Below are positions 23,401 to 33,675 of a stretch of 64,000 nucleotides of DNA, in pieces. The notes beneath the pieces are model-generated. The model did no database searches. It saw only the letters and a list, made by a program, of their open reading frames with translations, and was not told the DNA's origin. Both the position numbers and the translations under genes were made by a program. The stretch comes from Amborella trichopoda (Eukaryota > Streptophyta > Magnoliopsida > Amborellales > Amborellaceae): contig NW_006499691.1 in assembly GCF_000471905.2 (NCBI RefSeq), forward strand, positions 519,423 to 583,422, in the 5' to 3' direction. Within the stretch, counting starts at the first letter, position 1. Every line of letters starts with the position of its first letter.

Positions 23401-25255
23401 ATCGTTGTTTTGATCCTTCTATTATTCGTATTAGAATATCCTGACATGTTACATTTTTTGAATATATACCCTTCTACCAACACTGCTCACACGCTAATTC
23501 AACCACACATGGACTTGAGTTTTCTTTTTTTTCTAGTTTCGATATTCCTCCTTCTCATTGTCATGAAAATCAGGGATTGTCACATTCAATAACTAATGAG
23601 CCCTCTTTGTCAAGTGTTGATCATATATCACCTCCAGTTGTTGATCCTTCTACCGGTCCTCTTCACCTTCGGCAGTCAATTCGAAAGCTCGTTCCACCTT
23701 ATCGTCTTAACTTCCCAATAGTTAGCCCATACCATACTTATTCTCCTGCAATCATTACTAATCCATTATTTCATGAGCCATCTTCTTATTCTCATGTATC
23801 TAATCTCTAATGCTGACGTATAGCTATGAATGATGAAATTGCAGCTTTAGAAGCAAATCACACTTGGGATTTGGTCTCATTGCCCCAAAAAAACATGTCA
23901 TTGGTAGTAAATGGGTTTATTAAGTCAAGTTACGAGTTGATGACACTGTTGATCGGCACAAGGCCCGATTAGTTGCTCAGGGTTATGCCCAGAAGCATGA
24001 CATCGATTATGAAGAAACTTTTGCTCCAGTTGCTAAGATGATAACTATTCGTACTTTTAGTGCATTCACATCTATTTGTGAATGGCTGATATAGTAGATG
24101 GATGTAAAAAATGCATTCCTTAATGGCAAATTTCAGGAAGAAGTTTACATACATCAACTACATGGGTTTGTTTCTCACAATACGTCATTGGTTTGTCAAC
24201 TTCATAAAGCAATTTACGGTCTCAAACAAGCTCCTAGTGTGTGATTTGAGCATTTTTGGGCTATCATTCTTGCAACTGGTTTCACTCAAAGTAAACATAA
24301 TCACTCCATGTTTATTCATACCACAACACATAGAATTTGCAATTATTTTATTATATGTTGATGATATTCTTATCTCTGACAATGATTTCACTTCCATTAA
24401 GGATGTGAAGCTACGATTGCAAGAAGAATTTCGAATGAATGATCTTGATGAAGTATCTTATTTTCTTAGCCTTGAGATCTCTCGCTCTAAATGTGATATT
24501 TACATCCATCAACAGAAGTATGCCCTTGATCTTATTTTCAGTGCTTGAATGATACGAAGGTTGTTGATATAACCATGGAACTCCATGTTAAACTTTCTAT
24601 AGGTGTTGGAGATCCTCTTCCTGAGCCTACGATGTGTCACAAATTCGTCGTCGGCTCTATCATCTATCTCACTATGACTAGCCCAGATATTGCATATGTT
24701 GTCCATGTTGTAAGCCAATTTGTTTTAGATACTCGACGACCACATCTATCAACAGTTCATTGAATTTTACCTTATGTTTGAGGTACTTTCGTTCGTGGAT
24801 TATTCTTTGACTCCACATCCTCTTTAGATCTCAGTGAATATGTAGATGTAGATTGGGCAAGTGATCTAGATACTTGTTGTTCTACTACAAGATATTGTGC
24901 GTTTCTTGGGTCATCATTAATATCATGGAAGAGCAAGAAACAGGAAACTGTTTCAAGTCAAGCACTGAACGAGTTTGGTATCTCTATTTCAAATACCATA
25001 CCTTTATATGCAGATAACCAAAGTACAATTAAAATTGCATATAATCCAGTTTTTTATGAGCGAACAAAGCATATTAACGTAGATTGTCATTATGTTCGTG
25101 ATCGTTGACTTAATGGTATATTATCTCTCTCTTGTGTTTCTTCTACTACGCAAACGGCTGATATTTTCACAAAATCTGTTACTCGGAGCCGCCATGATTT
25201 TCTAGTGGACAAGCTAATACTTTACTCTTGTCCGCATCAGCTTGAAGGAGGGTAA

Positions 25256-25391
25256 TGCGGTCTACACTAAATTTGTATTTTTATATGAACTTTTTTAGGG
25301 TTTCATTCCTTGTAAATGAGAATTAATCAAGATTGTTTGTCTCTCTAGACTATTCATCAGCTTTTCATCTTCTCTAAATCCAATAGCAACA
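25256..25391 (+). repeat. Right LTR of the copia fossil
   Basis: It starts TGCGGTCTAC after a purine run and ends near AGCAACA. It is similar to the left repeat throughout. Confidence 0.75.
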
Positions 25392-28300
25392 CTATCCCAA
25401 CTAAGATATACCCAGCTCGAGATCCGGCCACAAGAGGGTGGGGGTGAGCAAGAGAGTGGGGACCATCAAGAGGGCTAGACAAGCCTTGGGGACTTCAAGC
25501 AAAGAGAACAAAGCTTCTTGAACCGTGGGGGACGTGGGCATAGTCAGGTTGGCATTGAGGATCCTAAAGCACACATGAATCACCTCAAAGAATTATCGAG
25601 ATAATTCAATGAGATGCATCAACTCGATAAAGTGGAAGAACAACATGCCCTTTCGTTTTGATATTATGTTGGGTTTTAGGTGTTGAATGCTCCATTTTGG
25701 ACTTCGTATTTGTCTAATTGATTATTAAAAACTGTTTTTTTCATTAATATGAATGAATGGTTAACAAACATCCAGATAGGGGAACAACGTCTCAATATTC
25801 GCGTATTTTTTAAAAATAATAAAATTACATAATGCGCTGCCCTAATTTTTTTGGAAACTAAAAAAACACTATTTATAGGAAATTTTTAGTGATTTTTTGA
25901 AACATTTCTTAGGCCCAAATCTGTCGATGCATCGGATTTTCCAATCCATATCACTGATCCACCTATTTGACATGGTTTTTGAGTTGGCCGATCTGAGTCA
26001 TTGATCCAATTTTTCAAACCTTGAGCTATATTATATATTTTCCACATTTTTAATATCTCTAGTGACAATCGCAACTAGTTCCTATGAGTATCCATAACCT
26101 ATGATAATGACCACAAGGTTAACATCGGATACAACCATTTCTAAATCCTTTGTAATGCAAAGGTGACTACCATAATTTCTCATTATACTACTTATACTAC
26201 TACTACTCTATGCTCTATAGGCTACTTTAATCTATCTTCTTCATTAGGAATCTCCTCCGAATGAATGTCAAATATGTTTCCTTCAATTGGGGTTCAAGGA
26301 ATGTTGAATGGATTATTATTTTACTAAAAAATATTAGATTTAATAACATGGAATAAAATGTATTTTTAACCAAAAATGGTTTAAAGACGTATGTTTTGAT
26401 TTTCATTGAAACGGATATTGGGGCAATACCAGGTATATAAAATTTACTTGAAATGAGCTCTCTATTTCATTGTAAATCCACATTATTTTTGATAAAGTTC
26501 TTATTTTAAAGAAATTACATAATAACTAAAATATTTTCTTAAAACCAAAAACGATCTTTTCATATAAATATATATATTGGTCACTTTTTGGAAGCGAAAA
26601 AGTAACAATTTCTTACGAGCTCTCCCTCAAAGTAACTTGGAGTTCCTAGGCACAGGCATTTTTGGGAAACAAAAACGAAAAGAAAGGGACATGTGCATAA
26701 AATTCAAAAATTTAGAGAAATTACTCAAACACCACTAAAATAACGGGTTATAATAGTTAGTTTTTTGTGATTACATTCATTTAACTACGAAACAAATTTT
26801 AAGAGTTTGACACTTATATAACGCTAATAAAATGGTATTATTCTAGAAATAATTGTTCAAGAATTCAATCTTTCATATAAAATTCATCACCTTTAATAAA
26901 AATTGTAGTAGTTATTGAATTTTTAAAATAAATTTGGTGTTTATTATATAGTTTTAACATTTATTTTCTATAAGGTGTTCCGTTTGGAAAAATTATGAAA
27001 TTAATGAATTATTTTTATTATAATACTAATAATATGCAAGTGTGTTATACGTATATTAAATACTAATGATCAAATATAATTTCAAACTTAAAATAAAATT
27101 CTCAAAAAAGACATAAAATTCATTGATAAAAGGGGGTCTAGAGAGATAATTTGAGGGATCCACCTTCACATCTGGGCTTCTATCAGCTTTTGTCTTTTCA
27201 ATTATAGCATTTTATAACCTACTGTAAAATTAGTATTAACTATATAAATAATTATATTATTTGCTCATAAGTAAATATTATTATGAAATATTAGAGGCCA
27301 TAAAAAACAAAACATATCACATAAACTTCAAAATATAATTATAATTTTATTTATAACTCCATATTGAGGTAATTTTTTAAAAAAATTATTTCAGTTATAT
27401 TATTTAGATGGAAGTAATGAAAGAGATGTGGTTATCCATGGTTTGACAGAGTGTATAGTGTTTGATAGAGTGTATACCAAAATGAAAAATAGAAAAGAAA
27501 TTACCCCACTTTCTTTTTTTTGTAATTACTAATGTAAGTATTAACCTTTTATATTTTGTATAGATTACTAAATTTTTTTTTTTTTTTGGTTAAACATTTT
27601 TTACTTTCAGTCTTTGTATTTTCAATTATATTATGTCAAACATAATTAAAATTATCTTCAATTATGTTTAATAAATATATTTTTTATTTATAATAAATAT
27701 TACTATGAAAAATTAGAGAAAGTGAAACTATGGAAACCTGTCACTTAATACATATAACAAATTGCCCATAATAATGAGATTATCTATTATAATTAAAATT
27801 ACTGATAATATTGGTATAACTTATTTTTCTACATTTCATGGTAGCAAACATTTCTCTCTCTCTCTCTCTCTTAATTTCGGTTTGGATTGGAAATCTCAAA
27901 AAAGTATAGATAGGAAAATAGAATGAATAAAGAAAAATAGATTTTTTTTTCATTTACTAATTTTATTATTTAATTTATTAATGTAGCTTGCATTTTGAGG
28001 TATTATTTTTTGAAAATAATTATTTTTTAGTTAATTATATTTTTGTAATTTGCATTTACACATAACTATTATGATGTTTGTCCTTCTATGTATTTACAGT
28101 TATAAAATTTAATAACACAAATTCAATTACTTTTAGATAAGTATTAGAAGGAAAAGAAAGAAAGAATTGTGGTTTTTATTTTTTACCTTTACCAAAATAA
28201 GTATTTTTGTTCAATTATTATTTTTTCTTTTATTTTATTTGCATTCTCAAACATATAACAATTTAACAATTATTTAAAATCACATTGTAATTTAATTAGG

Positions 28301-28412
28301 TTTTAAAATAATTATTCTTTTTCAATTGTATTAATAAATATATTATTTACTACTAAGTAAATACTATTATAAAAATTAGAGACAATGAAAATACAAAAAT
28401 TGTCATGCATTT
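25392..28412. other. Gene-free AT-rich region with diverged repeats
   Basis: No gene was recognised. A hAT-like terminus ends at 26023 (inverted, CAAGGTTTGAAAAATTGG), related to the right end of the element at 3636-6128. An AT-rich unit of about 80-130 bp, with AAATATTATTATGAAA.ATTAGAG as its common part, occurs near 27240-27310, 27655-27790 and 28315-28400. A CT microsatellite lies at 27854-27871. Confidence 0.5.
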
Positions 28413-28559
28413 GTGTTTTTATTACATGATTGTGTTTATACATGTTTAATAAGTGTTAACTTTATAATTATCTTTACCGATGTAATGTTATGCTCAATTA
28501 ATGATCATACATGCGATTTTTGTAATATTGATTTTAGCCAAATTTATTGGGATGTTAAT

Positions 28560-28627
28560 TGTGTGTGCATGTGTATGTGTGTGTGTAAGATAGAGAGAGA
28601 GAGAGGANNNNNNNNNNNNNNNNNNNN
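28560..28627. other. TG/GA microsatellite ending in an N gap
   Basis: TG repeats and then GAGAGAGAGAGAG run directly into 20 Ns at 28608-28627. This is an assembly gap of unknown true size inside a simple repeat. Confidence 0.95.
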
Positions 28628-29569
28628 TTAATAGATATTTAATGAGTTGCATGTTAATTGAGAGAGATTTATGGAGAGATTAAATGATCAATATGATACA
28701 AAAAAATTAAATGGAAAAATTTAGAATTAAAAAAGACACTTGTCAAGATAATGGAAGAGGACCTCCTCTCATTTAATGTATACTAGTAATATGCATGTGT
28801 GTTAGACGTAGTTAAAATTAATCATTAAAACATATTTGTCAATGAAAAATATTTTCAATAAAACATGGCCTCCGAGATCATTGAATTTATCCTCTGGATA
28901 AGTTTATTAAATAATAATGATTTTTTTTAAAATCATGAAAAAAATATAAATAATTCAGATGTGCTATTTGTGATAAATAAGATTATAAGGAGACAAAAAT
29001 CTTAAATGCTATTTTAAATAGAGAAATCAAGAGAGATGTAGTGCAACTGAAAAATAGTGAGAGATAGCTAGAGGACATGGGATCAAAATTTATAATTAGA
29101 AAATAAAAATTTCTCAAGCATCTCCAAAAAAGGAAAAAGAATTAAATCTTATTTATACTTCATCACATATTTTTTTTGTTAAAAATATAATATTGTAATT
29201 ACAAAACCAATGTGATGTTCAAAAGTCATAAAAATTTTAAAATATAAAAATTATAATTAAAATGCATTTAGAAGGAAAATTTTAGATGAAAACAAATCAA
29301 TACATTATTTAACGTAAGAATAAAAAATAAAAATTAATCATTTTTCTTTGGCATTCATCATCAATGGGAGTTACCTAATAAGATAAAAGTAACTTATAAA
29401 ATAAAAATAAAAATACTAAAAATATTACTTCCCTATAGAGAGATGAAAAGAGACATAATCCATTTGAAAAATAGCCTAGAAGACAAAGTAACATGAATAA
29501 ATAAGTTATAGGCAATTAAAATAAATGACAATAAAAAATACTTCAATAACTATAGTTGTTGTTATGACT
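28628..29569. other. Gene-free AT-rich region
   Basis: Nothing recognisable was found apart from AT-rich low complexity. Confidence 0.5.
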
Positions 29570-29800
29570 GTTATTATTATTATTATTATAATTATAATAA
29601 TAACAATAACAATAACAATAACAATGACAATGACAATGACAATGACAATGACAATGACAATGACAATGACAATAACAATAACAATAACAATAACAATAAC
29701 AATAACAATAACAATAACAATAACAATCATAATAACAATAATAATAGTAGTAGTAGTAGTTGTTGTTGTTGTCGGTGTTGTTATTATTATTATTATTGAG
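29570..29800. repeat. Compound microsatellite with AACAAT/GACAAT hexamers
   Basis: TTA triplets are followed by AACAAT hexamers, a homogeneous block of nine GACAAT hexamers, AACAAT again, then TAG, TTG and TTA triplets. One-base hexamer variants form an A-B-A pattern. Open frames of about 75-97 codons on both strands (IV, TI, MT, NNN, YCYC repeats) are artefacts of the repeat. Confidence 0.95.
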
Positions 29801-30060
29801 CAAACAACTTATTTCTGATAATTAATAAATTACATTATAACTTGAAAAGTATAAATGATATAGATAGAAATGGATAACGTACCTTCTACCATTTTTTTTA
29901 AAAACTAGTTCTAACAAAAAACTTGCTAGAGATAGTGATAGGATAACCAAGAGAGAGAGAGAGAGTTTCCTCAGCAGATAAATCTGTAAATGATAGGCTT
30001 TTGAATTAAGGAATTTAACCTTTTAAATTGATAGATGATGGGAGTTTTAGATACTTAGGA

Positions 30061-30975
30061 ACAAAGAGATTGAGAGAGAAATTTTTAAAAAGAGAGATTA
30101 ATAAGAGAGGAGAGATTACATAAGAGATTTAAAGAGAGAGTTATGGCATAGAGGTATATTAATTGTGTGTTACATAGTGGGAGAGAGAAACATGGGAGAG
30201 CGAGAGAAACGTAGGAAGTAGAGAGATTAACTAAAATTGAGAGAGAGGAGAGAAAAGTGGAAGATAGAGAGATAGAGAGACATGCCGTATATAAAAACAT
30301 TACACTAAAAAAAGAATTGCATATATTTATGTCTTTTTATGCATGTTGGAGAACGAAAAAGAGATAGAGAAAATGTGAGAGGGAGATAAAGAAACAGAGT
30401 AAATTAATTGAAATTAAAAGAGAGAGCGTTCAATAGTATAGCAAAGAAAATAAAGTGAAAGATGTAAGAGAGATTTATTAGGACATGAGAGATGAGAGAA
30501 AGAGATTGATATGGGGGAGTAGAGAGAAGAAGAGAGCAACAATTTTTATTAGGAAATAAAGAAAGAGAATTATTAGGAAAAGAGAGAGGAGAGAGAAAAT
30601 AAAATGGGGGAGGAGAGAGAAGAAGAGAGTGTAGAAGTTATTATTAAGAAATAAAGAGATGGATTCATTAAGGAATGAGAGAGGAGAGAGAGAGATTAAT
30701 ATGGAAGAGGAGAGAGAATAAGAGATAGAGAGAAATGGTAGTTATTATTAGAAAATAGAGGGAGAGAAATTTATTAAAAAAGGAGAGAGATTAATACGAG
30801 AGAGAATAGAGAAAACAAAAACATTGGGGAGGAGAGAAGAAAAGAGAGAGACTAAGGGGCCTTGGTGTGGGAGTAGAGAAGAGAGAGAGACGTGGAGGGG
30901 GGTAGAGAGTGAAGGGAGAGAGGGAGAGAGAGAAGATTAATAAGATTAAATAGAGAGAGATTTAAGAGGATGGGA
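30061..30975 (+). repeat. Purine tract of about 0.9 kb
   Basis: The plus strand is dominated by GAGAGA and AAGAGA with recurring units such as GGGGGAGGAGAGAGAAGAAGAG and TTATTAGGAAATAAAGA. It is similar in style to 15881-16460. Coding frames are low complexity only. Confidence 0.85.
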
Positions 30976-31047
30976 CATGTGGCGCACTAATAGGAGGGAT
31001 ACTCCTCTGGCTTAATATAAAAATAAAAATAAAAATGATAAATAAAT

Positions 31048-31210
31048 GGAAAAATTACATGCATATCCATTATAGTTTCCATTATTATGGTTCTACCGAA
31101 TAGTTTCCGTTATTACCACTGTGTCCATTTTTATCATGTCAAAACGAAATTTTTTAAAGAAGATGACTTTACCCTTTTTCGGCTATAACGGATATATATG
31201 TAATTTTCTC
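31048..31210. mobile_element. Small Mutator-like MITE, 163 bp
   Basis: The left end GGAAAAATTACATGCATATCC and the right end, inverted, GAGAAAATTACATATATATCC, are terminal inverted repeats. The flanks TAAATAAAT (31039-31047) and TAAACAAAT (31211-31219) differ at one of 9 positions. Its ends resemble those of the elements at 13210 and 54261. Confidence 0.75.
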
Positions 31211-32277
31211 TAAACAAATATTAAAATATTTTATAATCTCAGTGATTATATAGGTATGCATAAGTTTGGAAAAATAAAAAATCATTTATTGGTGGAATGA
31301 TGTGCTTGAATTAAATGCTTATGTCATCCATCTTTAAAGTTGATGAAGAGAGAAGTAATGATAATTTACTTTATATCTTAGTCCTACAGGATTGTCTTGT
31401 ATATTTACTCTTTCAGGTAAAAAGCATACTCTTCTAGGTAAAAAGCCTATTAAGTAGTTTTTTATTAAACTAAAATTGACAAGTCATAGATATTAATGCC
31501 ATTGTTGATGAGATTAGATCTTCAAAACATGTTGATGAAGTTAGATTTCAAAACTGTAGATCTTTAAAGTTCCTATACAATGTTTTAACACATATATACA
31601 ATACTCCAATGGGAGTATGTAACCTCTAGTAAGGTAAATCTATAAACTTCTGCAAGTATATTGAACTTGCTCCCAAGCTCTTAATTCATTACTTGTGCAT
31701 AGATGTGTCCCAATCCAAACTGTAGATTTTGTAATAAAAATATAAAATTAAACTCATAATTTAAATACAAAAGTCAACTAAGAAATAAAAACATTGCACA
31801 ATAATATGTGAAGCTCATGAGTAATCATAGTCATCTCCTAATAAATTCATGAAAAAAGCGTTACTAAAACAAAAAATTTTTAAGCTAAGAAATATTAAGA
31901 GATTACAGTTCCAATTATCAAAGGCACATAAATCTAGGATGGAAATAATTATTAACTTTTTTTCTAGTGAACTCTAGCTAACACTAAATTTATAAACAAT
32001 AAGAAAGATAAAATGAAAATTTTAGTGAAAATTACATAATATAAAAAGAATAGAAAAAAAATTATAGAAGGTTTTAACCTTACTTGTAGAAGTATGGTTG
32101 TAGTAATCACATCATTTATTTTATTTGAACAATGTAGGTTTGGCACTATCTTGAAACACATGCCATTTTTTTACCCCGTCTTAAAAGACATGTAAAATTC
32201 ATGTCATGAAACTACAAGAAATTACACTACATGATCATTAAAGAGATTAATGAAAGTGGTTTGCAAAAAGTTGCAAT
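31211..32277. other. Gene-free AT-rich region
   Basis: No gene was recognised. Short duplicated phrases occur (for example AGGTAAAAAGC.TA at about 31418 and 31437). Confidence 0.4.
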
Positions 32278-32530
32278 CTTAAATAATCAAAGCAAGGCGC
32301 ACCTCCAAACTTAGTCATAAGATTCTCGGGTCATCTCATTAAACTAAAAAATAAACACATGAAAATCTTGAAAATAGACGGTTCAGATAATGTGTTGTAA
32401 GATGTACTAGTTTGGAACTAAGAATCTTCTTATTTTTCTGTATTCATACATCTCAATGTTGAGATGATCAATTAGATGGTTTTCCAATGTCAAAATAGCC
32501 TTTTTTGATGATTTTTTATATGTACCTTAA
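32278..32530 (+). mobile_element. MITE, family 1 copy 3, decayed
   Basis: AAATAATCAAAGCAAGGCGC, TGAAAATCTTGAAAATAGAC and ATCTCAATGTTGAGATGATC match, with changes and in the same order, the interior of the MITE at 7261-7651. The ends are too worn to place a target duplication. Confidence 0.45.
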
Positions 32531-32552
32531 TTCTATAATATAAGGTGTCAAC

Positions 32553-33480
32553 TTTGAAAATGCAACTGATGAAATTGTTTGGGAGCTTGATTCAGATGGA
32601 CTATTTTCGATGAAGTCAATGTATAATCTACTTTTCCATGATCACTTTGCAGATGTATAGATGTGGCTGGCAGTAAAAGATAAGGTTCTCACCATTGATA
32701 ACCTTATCAAAAGAGGGAAGATCTTACCAAATATTTACTTATTATGCAAAAATGATGTTGAATCACGTGCTCATATATTTTTACATTGTTCTTTTATGCT
32801 TAAAATTTGGCATTAGTTCTTTGACCAGCTTGCGTGTGCTATGGTTATGCCTGCGGTAGTTAAAGGGATTATTTTAAATTTAGGAGTTTCTTGGCTTCTA
32901 CAAATTGGTGTGGTAATTTGGCAAATTGCGAGAGGACTAATTCTTTGGGAAGTTTGGAAGGAGAGAAATAAAAGAGTGTTTGAAGGGATTTGTTTGCCTA
33001 TGAAAAGTATTTTGGAGAAAATTTTACATTTTATTTGGCTTTTATGTTCAATTACAAAAGACGTAAATATATCCTTGAAGTGGATGTTAGGTGAAATTTA
33101 ACAAATCTTTTCCATTTAAGATCTTTTAAGTGTCGGTGATGGATACCCCTTTAGGTTGGGGTTTTTAAACTTAATTTTGATGGGAGATTTTTAGAAAATT
33201 CGGGTCCTGTTGATTTTGAAAGAGTGGTGAGGGATTCGAATGGATCTGGTATCTTTCCTTATGCAAGCCCACGTGGAGATAAATCTACAAATAATGCATA
33301 ATTATTGGCTCTCTTCTATAGTTTAAAATTACATGCAAGAAGAAATTTAGGGTCTTATTGTAGGTTGGAAGGTGATTATTTAAATATCATAAAATGGTGT
33401 AATAAGGCGCAAAAACCACCTTGGGAACTTTACTCACAATGGGTTTACCCTCCATTAAAGCCGTTGCTCAAATTTCCGGC
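32553..33480 (+). pseudogene. L1-type LINE fragment: zinc-binding domain and RNase H tail
   Basis: The reading DEIVWELDSDGLFSMKSMYN, then KVLTIDNLIKRGKI, NDVESRAHIFLHC and a WEVWKERNKRVFEG stretch is the reverse-transcriptase zinc-binding (zf-RVT) region that ends plant L1 ORF2. It is followed at 33150-33440 by RNase H remains (LNFDGRFLENSGPV, ALFYSLKLHARRN, LEGDYLNIIKW, PPWELYS). The reverse transcriptase core and everything upstream are missing. Several stops and frame changes are present. The fragment ends about 200 bp before the RING-encoding exon and may have replaced the 5' part of that gene. Confidence 0.85.
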
Positions 33481-33675
33481 GCTTCATTTTGAGTGACTTT
33501 CAGCTCTTGTGGCGAGCAATCCTTTTTCTATGAACCTTCGAAGTAGTTGCTCCTCGTCATGCCCTAGAAGAAGCTGGTCCGAGTGAATATGAGGAAGATG
33601 GTGTTAAATCCTTGGTACGTTTGAGAGTTTTAAACGAGAATTAGGGCAAGGGAGCCATGATAATACTTCTTGTGA

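Larger units (their letters stand above)
20331..25391 (+). mobile_element. Ty1/copia LTR retrotransposon, broken fossil
   Basis: Short terminal repeats lie at 20331-20473 and 25256-25391. Between them, in copia order, are a gag-like region (about 21195-21810), zinc-knuckle-like sequence (about 21860-21970), protease/GAG-pre-integrase (22150-22800), integrase (22800-23400), reverse transcriptase with YVDDILIS (about 23820-24760) and RNase H with SWKSKKQ (about 24780-25170). A purine run (GAAGGAGGG) precedes the right repeat. The two repeats differ at roughly one position in six by eye, so the element is old, probably several million years. It is clearly dead, with of the order of ten or more breaks. 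A T-rich stretch separates the left repeat from gag. Confidence 0.9.

Noticed and set aside
29506-29818. Long open frames on both strands (IVIVIV, TITITM, NNN, YCYC)
   Set aside because: They are pure translations of the compound microsatellite.
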